A stretch of 38,559 bases of DNA, taken from NCBI GenBank assembly GCA_023426505.1, contig JAFAAP010000309.1, forward strand, positions 1-38,559. The letters run 5' to 3'. This document shows, in pieces, positions 1-7,809 of the stretch. The notes below the pieces were generated by a model. It was not told the origin of the DNA, did no database searches, and saw nothing but the letters and a program-made list of their open reading frames with translations. A program made the position numbers and the translations under genes. This DNA is from Pseudomonadota bacterium. Lineage in GTDB: Bacteria > Pseudomonadota > Alphaproteobacteria > Rhizobiales > Beijerinckiaceae. Numbering within the stretch: position 1 is the first letter of the stretch; every line of letters starts with the position of its first letter.

Positions 1-691
1 GGATGGTCAGAACCGTCCCCTTCGTGCGGACGAGGTCTTCGGCCCGCATCTGCTGCAGAACCCGGTTGACGTGAACGGTCGAGATGCCGAGGGCGTCACC
101 GAACTCGGCCTGGGTGATCGGCAGATCGCAGGACCGGTCCGAGGCCAGGCCGATCGCATTCAGCCGCACCATCATCTCGCACAGAAGATGGGCCATCCGC
201 TTGTAGGCGTCGCGCTGTCCGATGTTGATCACCCATTCCCGGTAGATGGCCGCATCGATGAGGGCCTTGCGCCAGAAGGCTGCCGCGATCCGCGGATGGC
301 TGTCGCAGAGATCCTGGATGACCTCGTGCTGGATGAACCCGACCGTGCACGGCTCGAGCGTGGCCACGGTCGTGTCCAGGGTTTCGAGATGCAGGCTTTG
401 CAGGTCGGGAATGCTGCCGGGAATGTTGAAGGCCACGATCTGGCGCCTGCCGTCCGCCGTGACCTTGTAGGTGCAGCCGATGCCTTCCAGAAACAGGCAG
501 CAGCGGGAGGGGCGGTCACCCTCCCGCACGATGTCCTGATCGCCCTTGAGCGTCATGATCTGGAGCGGCAGGCTCATGAGCGCCTGCTTCTCGCCCTCCG
601 ACAGGCCGATGATGCTCTCCAGCTTGCGGACGAGCGGATGATCTTCGGGCGTGATGGGGGAATGGCAGGGGGGGTGCATGGCGGCGCCCAT
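1..691 (-). CDS. Crp/Fnr family transcriptional regulator (C-terminus cut by window edge)
   Basis: About 230 codons are visible; the last residues lie outside the window. The N-terminal half reads as a cyclic-nucleotide-type beta-barrel (a GEGDRPSRCCLFLEG-like turn around residues 55-70). The C-terminal part carries a Crp-type winged helix (LPITQAEFGDALGISTVHVN), with the recognition helix followed by RVLQQMR. This is the layout of Crp/Fnr regulators with the HTH_Crp_2 domain. No FNR-like cysteine cluster is seen near the N-terminus, so it is probably not an oxygen-sensing Fe-S FNR. The start at 691 (MGAAM) is the first ATG after an in-frame stop; a second ATG at 679 is equally possible, and neither has a clear Shine-Dalgarno sequence. 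It is divergent from cphA. Its ligand and targets cannot be told from sequence. Confidence 0.85.
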   Translation of the reverse strand, partial: MGAAMHPPCHSPITPEDHPLVRKLESIIGLSEGEKQALMSLPLQIMTLKGDQDIVREGDRPSRCCLFLEGIGCTYKVTADGRRQIVAFNIPGSIPDLQSLHLETLDTTVATLEPCTVGFIQHEVIQDLCDSHPRIAAAFWRKALIDAAIYREWVINIGQRDAYKRMAHLLCEMMVRLNAIGLASDRSCDLPITQAEFGDALGISTVHVNRVLQQMRAEDLVRTKGTVLTI

Positions 692-787
692 GTTGCAGGC
701 GGGAGCGCACGTCTCTCTCAGCCATCAGCGCCTAGGTTCGGTTGCCAATGATAGGACCATCATTCCACGAACATTAATCCAGGTCGC

Positions 788-799
788 TAACCTATGTTG
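788..799. promoter_or_regulatory. Imperfect palindrome TAACCTATGTTG, candidate operator
   Basis: It matches the perfect palindrome at 989-1000 in 10 of 12 positions. It lies about 100 bp upstream of the Crp/Fnr-type gene start. The operator role is inferred from repetition and position only. Confidence 0.3.
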
Positions 800-988
800 G
801 GCCTTGCCGTACGTTCTTTGCGCATAGGGAGCATGATAAGCCCCTGCTGTGGGATCCAAGTTGAGCGTCAGTGAAGCGGATCCACTCTAAAACTTGTGAG
901 CAGAGACGTGCCTTCCAAGAAAGAATTCAATATGTCTTTGCGAGTTTGAGGGAAAACTACCTTGTTTGTGCGATGATTTTCTAAGCAA

Positions 989-1000
989 TAACATATGTTA
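989..1000. promoter_or_regulatory. Perfect 12-bp palindrome TAACATATGTTA, candidate operator
   Basis: It is a perfect inverted repeat with TAACA/TGTTA half sites, 177 bp upstream of the cphA start. Related sites occur at 788-799 and 6367-6378. Its size and symmetry would suit a dimeric helix-turn-helix regulator, and the Crp/Fnr-type protein next door is the obvious candidate. This is inference. Confidence 0.4.
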
Positions 1001-1176
1001 ATCAGCGCTCATCGGCAGCCATAACAATAATTGCCCGCGGAACATTCATAGAGCCTAAGAATTAAGCAGTCCTAGGGGTTCTTCTGACCTCTCCCGATTA
1101 CTCATAAAAGCAAGATGACGGGAGGCTGCGGCCAGAACCGGCCGCCTGCCTTCGGCTTAGCCAGGAGCGCAATTAG

Positions 1177-4056
1177 ATGGGTGATGATCTTCAGGCACAG
1201 GTCTGTTCTGGGGAAGTTGTCAGCCGCCTTTTCGATCAGTCGCGCGGAGGCGCCGCCAGTGCTGCGCCGGACGACGCGGCTGCCCGCTCCATACGGGTCG
1301 TGGAACGGGGCGTCTATCGGGGACCTCACCTCTACAGCCTGACCCCGATGATCCGGATCATGCTCGATCTCGGTGCACTGGAGGAATGGCCGTCCAATCG
1401 CCTTCCGGGCTTCACCGAGCGTCTTCTGGAGGTTTTGCCCGGGCTTCATCAGCACGGCTGCTGCTTCCATGAGCCCGGAGGCTTCGTGCGTCGCCTGGAA
1501 GAAGGAACCTGGCTCGGCCATGTGACCGAGCACGTCGCCATCGAGCTCCAGTCCCTTGTCGGCTCCCGCGTGACGCGCGGCAAGACCCGCTCGGTGCGCG
1601 GCCAGACCGGCGTCTACAACGTCATGTATTCGTATCAGGACGAAGAGGTCGGTCGGCTGGCCGGCCGCCTGGCGCTTCAGCTCCTGGCCTCGCTGCTGCC
1701 GCCCGACCTCCAGAGCATTTCCGGACTCGACCGGATCTACGAGGACGAGAGCGAACCCGCGTTGCAGGCGGCTTTCGACCTGGCATCGGCCCTCGAAGCG
1801 CTGAGGTGCGTTCACCGCCGCAAGGCGCTCGGGCCGACGACCCAGTCGCTCGTGAAGGAGGCGGAACGGCGCGGCATCCCGGTCATGCGCCTGGACGACC
1901 AGAGCCTCGTGCAGCTCGGCACCGGGCGGCACCAGAAGCGCATTCGCGCCAGCATCACCAGCCTGACTCCTTCGATCGCCACCGACGCTGCCAGCGACAA
2001 GGACCTGACGAAGTCGCTCCTGTCCGATGCCGGGCTGCCGGTTCCGAGGGGCGATGTGGTCCGCAGCCCCGAGGCCGCGATGCGCGCGGCCGAGCGGATC
2101 GGCTATCCGGTCGTGGTCAAGCCGCTCGACGGCAACCATGGCCGAGGGGTCAGCATCGACCTTTCCGATCCGGTGGAGGTCACTCGGGCGTTCGAGGAGG
2201 CGGCTCGCCACAGCCGGCGCGTAATCGTCGAGAGCTGCTTCAAGGGCCGGGACCACCGGATCCTCGTGGTGAACGGCGAGGTGGTCGCCGTCGCCGAGCG
2301 GGTGCCGGCCCATGTGGTGGGCGACGGCCGGCGCAGCGTCGTCGATCTCGTGGAGGACGTGAACCGGGACCCCCGTCGGGGCGAGGGCCATGAGAACGTG
2401 ATGACGCGCATCACCGTCGATGACCACGTCCGCGGCGTGCTGGCGAAGTCGGGACTGAGCCTGGAGAGCGTGCCGGAGGCCGGCCGGGTCGTTTACCTGT
2501 GCGATACGGCCAACCTATCGACGGGAGGCACGGCGGTCGACCGAACCGACGACATCCACCCGGACAATGCCATGATCGCCCGCCGGGCGGCGCGGGCCAT
2601 CGGCCTCGACGTCGCCGGGATCGACTTCATCGCGCCGGATATCACTCGGTCCGTGCACGAGACCGGCGGCGGGATCATCGAGGTCAATGCCGCGCCGGGG
2701 TTCCGCATGCACCTCCAGCCGTCAGAGGGCCGCCCCCGGAACGTCGCCCGTCCAGTCATCGACATGCTCTTTCCCCGAGGCTCCCCAACGCGCATTCCGG
2801 TTCTGGCCATCACGGGCACGAACGGAAAGTCCACCACGGCCCGCATGGTCGGTCACATCCTGCGCGCCCAGGGCCTGAACGTCGGCCTGACCTCCACAAG
2901 CGGCATCTACGTGAACGGCGACCGCGTGGTCGAGACGGATGCGTCTGGCCCCTGGAGCGCCCGGGTTGTCCTGAGGGACCCGACGGTCGACGTGGCGGTG
3001 CTCGAAACGGCCCGCGGCGGGATTCTGCGCGAGGGCCTCGGGTTCCCGGAATGCGACGTCGGCCTCGTGACGAACATCGCGCCGGACCATCTCGGCCTGA
3101 AGGGAGTCGACACCGTCGAGGACTTGGCCTGGGTCAAGTCGGTCGTCGTGGAGGCGGTGCACCGGAAGGGCACCAGCATCCTGAACGCCGACGATCCAAT
3201 GACGGTGGACATGCATCGGCGGGCCGGCGGCAGGATCGGCTACTTCTCCCTGCATGGCGGTGCCGACATGACGGACTTCCTCCGCGAGCACATCGAGGAT
3301 GGCGGCTTCGCAGTCGTGCGCGAACCGGGGCGTACCGAAGGCGGCGAGATCGTGATCCACGATGATGGGGACAGCATCTACCTGATGCGGGCCGCCGAGA
3401 TCCCCGCCACCCTCGACGGCCTCGCCGAGTTCAACGTCCAGAACGCGCTTGGAGCCGTCGCCATAGCCTACGCGCAGGGCGTGCCGGTCGACATCATCCG
3501 CATGGCCCTGTCGACCTACACGACATCGTTCGAGCACAATCCCGGGCGGCTCAACGTGTTCGACGGCCACGGCTTCCGCGTGATCCTGGACTATGCTCAT
3601 AACCCGGCCGGCCTGCAGGCGCTCGGCGACGTGATCCTGAAGATGCGCTCGCGCCACAGGCGCGTGATCGGAATGATCAATATTCCGGGCGACCGCCGCG
3701 ACGACGACATGCGGGAAATGGGTGCGCTCGCGACGCGCTACTTCGACGAAATCATCTTCCGGGAAGACCCTGCCCGCCGCGGTCGCAGGCCGGGCGAGAT
3801 CGTGGCCCTGCTGGCGGAAGGCGCGCTTTCGGCGGGCTTTCCGGAGGAGCGGATCAAGCGGATCCTTGAAGAGGACGAAGCGGCGGATATCTGCCTGGGC
3901 ACGGCGCAGCCGGGCGATCTGGTGGTGCTCACCCCCACCGACGTGGAGGCAATGTGGCAGCAGGTGCTCGATTTCCGGGTCAAGCCTGATACGCGTCTTG
4001 AGGTCGACGTGGAGAGAACGGGCGCGCAGGCCGTACCATGGCGGAAAAGTGCCTGA
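1177..4056 (+). CDS. cphA: Cyanophycin synthetase
   Basis: The 959-residue product would polymerise aspartate and arginine into cyanophycin using ATP. Three parts are visible. The CphA N-terminal domain covers about residues 40-200 (VYRGPHLYSLTPMIRIMLDL region). An ATP-grasp domain follows at about 225-480 (DKDLTKSLLSDAGLPVP, VVVKPLDGNHGRGVS). A Mur-ligase-like domain starts near 540, with the P-loop GTNGKSTTARM (Lys551) and later LDYAHNPAGLQAL. Known CphA proteins are about 870-900 residues and begin close to the RGPHLYS segment, so the first ~40 residues are extra. The start at 1177 is supported by AGGAG 9 nt upstream, and no better ATG lies nearer the domain. cphB follows 83 bp downstream, giving a synthesis-and-breakdown pair for a nitrogen reserve. 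Confidence 0.95.
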   Translation: MGDDLQAQVCSGEVVSRLFDQSRGGAASAAPDDAAARSIRVVERGVYRGPHLYSLTPMIRIMLDLGALEEWPSNRLPGFTERLLEVLPGLHQHGCCFHEPGGFVRRLEEGTWLGHVTEHVAIELQSLVGSRVTRGKTRSVRGQTGVYNVMYSYQDEEVGRLAGRLALQLLASLLPPDLQSISGLDRIYEDESEPALQAAFDLASALEALRCVHRRKALGPTTQSLVKEAERRGIPVMRLDDQSLVQLGTGRHQKRIRASITSLTPSIATDAASDKDLTKSLLSDAGLPVPRGDVVRSPEAAMRAAERIGYPVVVKPLDGNHGRGVSIDLSDPVEVTRAFEEAARHSRRVIVESCFKGRDHRILVVNGEVVAVAERVPAHVVGDGRRSVVDLVEDVNRDPRRGEGHENVMTRITVDDHVRGVLAKSGLSLESVPEAGRVVYLCDTANLSTGGTAVDRTDDIHPDNAMIARRAARAIGLDVAGIDFIAPDITRSVHETGGGIIEVNAAPGFRMHLQPSEGRPRNVARPVIDMLFPRGSPTRIPVLAITGTNGKSTTARMVGHILRAQGLNVGLTSTSGIYVNGDRVVETDASGPWSARVVLRDPTVDVAVLETARGGILREGLGFPECDVGLVTNIAPDHLGLKGVDTVEDLAWVKSVVVEAVHRKGTSILNADDPMTVDMHRRAGGRIGYFSLHGGADMTDFLREHIEDGGFAVVREPGRTEGGEIVIHDDGDSIYLMRAAEIPATLDGLAEFNVQNALGAVAIAYAQGVPVDIIRMALSTYTTSFEHNPGRLNVFDGHGFRVILDYAHNPAGLQALGDVILKMRSRHRRVIGMINIPGDRRDDDMREMGALATRYFDEIIFREDPARRGRRPGEIVALLAEGALSAGFPEERIKRILEEDEAADICLGTAQPGDLVVLTPTDVEAMWQQVLDFRVKPDTRLEVDVERTGAQAVPWRKSA

Positions 4057-4139
4057 TCGTTAGAGGGTAGGAAGGCAACGCCCGCTCCTGTCCTTTCAAA
4101 TCGCCGTGGACGCAACCTTGAAGGAGAGCCGCCCGAACC

Positions 4140-5021
4140 ATGAGGCACGGAACGAGGAAGAACGCAAAGGGCCCGCTCATCATCATCGGCGGCGGCGAGG
4201 ACAAGGAGGGCGACCGCATCATCCTGCGTGAGGTCGCCAAGCACGTGAACGGAGGCAAGCTCGTGATCGCCACGGTGGCGTCGCATGAGCCGGAGGGCTA
4301 CTTCGACGCCTACCAGAAGGCTTTCGAAGACCTCGGCGTCAGCGAGCTCGTGGAGCTTTACGTGAAGGATCGCGCAGAGACTCTCGATCCGGACAAGTTG
4401 GGCTGCTTCGATGGAGCCGCCGGCGTGTTCTTCTCGGGCGGGGACCAGTTGCGCATCTCGAGCCAGATTGGCGATACGCCGGTCGAGCAGCGGGTGCGGG
4501 AGCTGCATGAGCGCGGCGGTCTTCTCGCCGGAACCTCCGCGGGGGCTTCGGTCATGAGCGAAACCATGCTGGTCAAGGGCAAGAGCGGGGAGTCCTACAA
4601 GATCGGCGACCTCCACATGGCTCCCGGCCTCGGTCTGGTCAGGGACATGATCATCGATCAGCACTTCGCCGAGCGGGGACGGTTCGGGCGCCTCTTCGGA
4701 GCCGTGGCCCATAACCCGCGAGAGCTCGGGATCGGCATCGACGAAGATACGGCCCTCGTCTTTGAGAACGAGCGCTTCGAGGTGATCGGCAGCGGTTGCG
4801 TCTACGTGGTCGATGGCGCGGGAGTCACCCATTCCAACATTGCCGAGGCGGAACCCGAGCGGTCCCTGTCCATGTACGACATTCGCTTGCACGTGCTGAG
4901 CGCAGGCGACACGTTCAACGTCGCGAAGCGTCGGCCGGCCGAGGTGCCGGACGTCCAGAAAAGCCACGCCATCGAGGCGCATGTGACGGGATCGGGGACC
5001 GACGAGGAACCGTCCGTGTGA
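4140..5021 (+). CDS. cphB: Cyanophycinase
   Basis: This 293-residue protein is a peptidase S51-family cyanophycinase, which cuts cyanophycin into beta-Asp-Arg dipeptides inside the cell. The nucleophile elbow is GTSAGAS with Ser133. Other family marks are IIIGGGEDKEGD near the N-terminus, FFSGGDQLR, the GLGLVRDMIIDQHFAERGR stretch and GIGIDEDTALV. Length and order match the family. The ATG is preceded by GAAGGAGAG at suitable spacing. It lies directly after cphA in the same direction and is very likely co-transcribed with it. Confidence 0.95.
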   Translation: MRHGTRKNAKGPLIIIGGGEDKEGDRIILREVAKHVNGGKLVIATVASHEPEGYFDAYQKAFEDLGVSELVELYVKDRAETLDPDKLGCFDGAAGVFFSGGDQLRISSQIGDTPVEQRVRELHERGGLLAGTSAGASVMSETMLVKGKSGESYKIGDLHMAPGLGLVRDMIIDQHFAERGRFGRLFGAVAHNPRELGIGIDEDTALVFENERFEVIGSGCVYVVDGAGVTHSNIAEAEPERSLSMYDIRLHVLSAGDTFNVAKRRPAEVPDVQKSHAIEAHVTGSGTDEEPSV

Positions 5022-5103
5022 CAACCCTCCCGCACCTGAACGTCGTTGCGGCTCCGACCATGAGATTGCGGCGCTCCAGGAAGTGCCGTCAGCGTGAGAA
5101 GAG

Positions 5104-5307
5104 ATGATTCCATCTGCGAACTGCATCGGCTCGATCCTGAGCCTGTCTCTGTCGGCAGCCGTCGTCTTCGTTTTGCTGAAGCATAGCGAGGCCCCTGCGG
5201 AAACGGCTTGGGCCTTGCTCGTCGCCGCTACGGCGGCAATGAGCCTTCAGGTCGCGAGGCGATTCACGATCCTGCTTCTCGGAAGCGAGCGACGCGACGA
5301 GGAGTAG
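5104..5307 (+). CDS. Small predicted membrane protein, function unknown
   Basis: The 67-residue product has two hydrophobic stretches (about residues 8-26 and 35-60) and a charged C-terminal end (GSERRDEE), consistent with a small inner-membrane protein. A GAGAAGAG purine run precedes the ATG. It lies 82 bp after cphB in the same direction and converges on ecfG. I do not recognise a family. It could be a chance ORF, but the membrane-like composition supports a gene. Confidence 0.5.
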   Translation: MIPSANCIGSILSLSLSAAVVFVLLKHSEAPAETAWALLVAATAAMSLQVARRFTILLLGSERRDEE

Positions 5308-5333
5308 GATCGCATTACCGAACCTAATACTGG

Positions 5334-5885
5334 TCAAATGGCGGCGTGCAGGGCAACGCTGGCCTGAGTGACCCGGTCGGGGCCGAGATCCTCTTCGGGA
5401 ACAAGCTCCAGAAGCTCCGCGAGCCGGGTGCGGGCGCGGTTGATCCTGCTCTTGATCGTCCCGATGTTGGTTCCGCAGACCTGTGCAGCCTCTTCGTAAG
5501 ACAGACCTTCGGCCGCGATGAGCAGAAGTGCCTCGCGCTGCTCATTGCTGAGTTGGGCCAATGCCGCCATCATATCGTCGAGATCGAGGCGAGCATCCTG
5601 GGCCGGCATGACGGAGAGGTTCGCGGCCATCACGCCATCCGCATCTTCGACCTCCCTGCGGCGCCTGCGATGCTCGGTATAGAAGTGGTTGCGCAAAATC
5701 GTGAACAGCCAAGCCTGCATGTTGGTGCCGGCCTGAAACGTGTCCAAGTGCTCGAGTCCACGCAGAATGGCTGTCTGCACCAAGTCGTCTGCATAGACGG
5801 TGTTGCCGGTGAGCGAAATGGCGAAAGCCCGCAAGCTTGGAACGGCATTCAACATCTGCTGCCGCAGCGAAGGTTCCGCTGTCAC
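5334..5885 (-). CDS. ecfG: EcfG-type (ECF15) general stress sigma factor
   Basis: The 183-residue protein is an ECF sigma factor of the alphaproteobacterial general stress response. Region 2 is seen in the DDLVQTAILRGLEHLDTFQ and GTNMQAWLFTILRNHFYTEHR stretches. Region 4 is seen in LSNEQREALLLIAAEGLSYEEAAQ and GTIKSRINRARTRL. The GTNMQAWLFTILRN and REVED segments are typical of ECF15. The start is GTG at 5885, whose GTGA overlaps the nepR stop, so translation is coupled to that of its anti-sigma factor. No PhyR anti-anti-sigma gene is in the window. In this family EcfG directs transcription from GGAAC-N16/17-CGTT promoters; variants are noted at 10493-10518 and elsewhere. Confidence 0.92.
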   Translation of the reverse strand: MTAEPSLRQQMLNAVPSLRAFAISLTGNTVYADDLVQTAILRGLEHLDTFQAGTNMQAWLFTILRNHFYTEHRRRRREVEDADGVMAANLSVMPAQDARLDLDDMMAALAQLSNEQREALLLIAAEGLSYEEAAQVCGTNIGTIKSRINRARTRLAELLELVPEEDLGPDRVTQASVALHAAI

Positions 5886-6109
5886 TCGTTTCTCTCCCTG
5901 TCGTCGAGAGCCTTCAAAAGGCGGGCGATCTGATCGGGCATGGGATCGCGCATCAAATCCGTGTAGGAGGCCCGTAGCCGCTCTCCAAGGCAGGCGGAGA
6001 TTTCAGGTGAAAGCCCTGGTTCGCTGCTGGGCTCGCGCCGCGAACTCGTCCTTGGCGAGCTACCTTGGCTGAGTTTCCTGCCCGTCAATCGTACCGACGT
6101 CGTCAGCAT
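5882..6109 (-). CDS. nepR: NepR-type anti-sigma factor of the general stress response
   Basis: The 75-residue protein carries the NepR core in its C-terminal half: LSPEISACLGERLRASYTDL followed by MRDPMPDQIARLLKALDD. NepR holds EcfG inactive until phosphorylated PhyR pulls it away. The N-terminal ~35 residues are Ser/Arg-rich and look disordered, as is usual. The ATG at 6109 has GGAGG about 7 nt upstream. It overlaps ecfG by four bases and is transcribed first. It is recognised from the conserved core although total similarity within the family is low. Confidence 0.88.
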   Translation of the reverse strand: MLTTSVRLTGRKLSQGSSPRTSSRREPSSEPGLSPEISACLGERLRASYTDLMRDPMPDQIARLLKALDDRERNE

Positions 6110-6628
6110 GACCTGCCTCCGAGCGAACTGAAGATGATCTATCCGTAGATGAGCGGAGTAGACCTGCCATTAACTTATGATGAGCTTGAGGATGAGTTTC
6201 TGGAATTATCGATGGCTGAGCACAGGATGTACCATCACGACCCCGCTCCGGCGCGTCCATGCACCGGATCATCTTTGAACGGAGTATAAACCTTCAAATC
6301 AGCTTCCGCTAAAAGAGTACTAGTTGCGGAGGAAGCCATTTCTCCTTCACGTAATGACGGGCAAATTAACATTTGTTAGGTTCCAACTTTGCTTCTGGAT
6401 CCGCTTCAGAAGCGCTCACTTTTCAGCAAATCTAGAAATAATACTATTGAGCAACCACCAGCGCGGAACAACTTCGGAGTTGCGGTAGTTAGCGGCGGGC
6501 ACATTCGTTGCAGCGTAATCGCTCGGGAACTTCCGTAACCTGTAGTCCGGCGTGGCGTCGGCGCTGTTTTGAGTCGCGTTGCCGGACAGATCCGGCCAGA
6601 CCGCTTCTTGGCTGGGGAACCTCCACGC
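6110..6628. other. Divergent intergenic region between nepR and the GH1-like gene
   Basis: The 519-bp gap has AT-rich stretches and no convincing ORF. It contains the palindrome at 6367-6378 and, on the plus strand, GGAAC-N17-AGTT at 6465-6490, which differs at one base from the EcfG consensus. I found no good EcfG-type promoter facing nepR. Confidence 0.6.
6367..6378. promoter_or_regulatory. Palindrome TAACATTTGTTA, third copy of the TAACA/TGTTA motif
   Basis: It has the same half sites as 989-1000 and differs from it at one central base. It sits between the divergent nepR and GH1-like genes, about 260 bp from either start. An operator role is inferred. Confidence 0.35.
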
Positions 6629-7801
6629 ATGGCATCATCCCTTCAACCGCGCCTGTTCCGTAGCTTCTTTCTCGGAGGCTTCGAATGCTCCAGTCATCGC
6701 AGATCCGACGGTCAGAGGCTCGATCTGCTGGCGTCGACTGGCCATGAGCGCTTCGCAGCCGAGGATTACCAGGCACTGTCGGAACATGGCATCGCGGCGG
6801 CGCGGGACGGAATCCGCTGGCACCTCGTCGAAAAGACTCCTCGACGATACGACTGGTCGAGCGTCCTGCCGATGGTTCGCGCCGCACGGGCGTCGGGAAC
6901 TCAGATCGTTTGGGATCTGTGCCATTACGGGTGGCCCGACGACATCGACATCTGGTCAGCGGATTTCGTCGAGCGGTTCGCACGGTTCGCCACTACCGCC
7001 GCGGAGCTAATCCGCGACGAGACCGACGGCACGGCCGTCTATTGCCCGATCAACGAGATCTCCTACTGGGCGTGGGCCGGCGGCGAGGTTGGGCTTTTCA
7101 ATCCCGCCTGTCACCAGCGCGGTGCCGAGCTGAAGCGTCAGCTCGTCCGAGCCACCATTGCAGCCATCGACGGAATCCGGACGGTCGATCCGGGCGCGCG
7201 CCTCATTACCGCAGAGCCGCTCATCAACGTGGAGGGGGGCTTGGGCGACGAGCACCATCTTCAGGGTGCGGAGACCTATCGCCTTGCGCAGTTCGAGGTG
7301 CTCGACATGCTTTGTGGAAGGCTTGAACCTGACTTGGGCGGCGCGTCCGAGGCCATCGACATCGTTGGCGTGAACTACTACCCCGAGAACCAATGGTATC
7401 ACGGAGGGCCGACCATTCCGATGGGGCATCATGCATACCGCCCCCTGCATGACATGCTGCTCGAAGTGCACCGGCGCTATGGGCGCCCCATTCTGATGGC
7501 GGAAACCGGTGCCGAGGGATGCGGCCGCCCATCCTGGCTCCACTATGTCTGTGCCGAAGTTGACGCGGCGCGGGGTGTCGGCGTCCCCATTGAAGGGATC
7601 TGCCTTTACCCCATCCTCGACTACCCTGGCTGGGCGAACGGCCGCGTTTGTCACGTCGGCCTCCTGTCGTCGTCGGATCAGGACGGTCGCCGTTCGGTCT
7701 GCATGCCGATGGCACGCGAGCTGAGCCGACAGCAGGCGCTGCTTCAGGAGATCGCCAATATACCGGACAGACAGGCGAATGCTCTCGCGGCAGTGGGGTG
7801 A
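6629..7801 (+). CDS. Glycoside hydrolase family 1-like protein (beta-glucosidase-like)
   Basis: The 390-residue product reads as a GH1-like (beta/alpha)8-barrel hydrolase. The likely acid/base Glu143 lies in CPINEISYW, where classical GH1 has NEP. The likely nucleophile Glu292 lies in ILMAETGAEG, where classical GH1 has ENG. Other GH1-like segments are RDGIRWHLVE, WDLCHYGWPDD and DIVGVNYYPENQWY. At 390 residues it is shorter than typical GH1 enzymes (about 450). The substrate is unknown. ATG 6629 is chosen over a TTG at 6569, but neither has a strong ribosome site. The ABC exporter starts only 8 bp downstream, so the two probably work together, perhaps on an exported glycan or glycoconjugate. 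Confidence 0.8.
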   Translation: MASSLQPRLFRSFFLGGFECSSHRRSDGQRLDLLASTGHERFAAEDYQALSEHGIAAARDGIRWHLVEKTPRRYDWSSVLPMVRAARASGTQIVWDLCHYGWPDDIDIWSADFVERFARFATTAAELIRDETDGTAVYCPINEISYWAWAGGEVGLFNPACHQRGAELKRQLVRATIAAIDGIRTVDPGARLITAEPLINVEGGLGDEHHLQGAETYRLAQFEVLDMLCGRLEPDLGGASEAIDIVGVNYYPENQWYHGGPTIPMGHHAYRPLHDMLLEVHRRYGRPILMAETGAEGCGRPSWLHYVCAEVDAARGVGVPIEGICLYPILDYPGWANGRVCHVGLLSSSDQDGRRSVCMPMARELSRQQALLQEIANIPDRQANALAAVG

Positions 7802-7809
7802 ATGGTACG

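Larger units (their letters stand above)
692..1176. other. Divergent intergenic region, AT-richer, no gene
   Basis: This 485-bp gap separates the Crp/Fnr-type gene from cphA. No convincing ORF is seen. It holds two related palindromes, at 788-799 and 989-1000, and must contain the promoters of both flanking genes. An AGGAG sequence sits 9 nt before the cphA ATG. Confidence 0.7.

Noticed and set aside
1039..1062. EcfG promoter upstream of cphA (GGAAC-N16-AATT)
   Set aside because: Two of the four -10 bases differ from the consensus.
1102..2427. Long minus-strand ORFs opposite cphA, fdoG and the ABC genes
   Set aside because: They are antisense shadows without domains; the sense products are recognised proteins.
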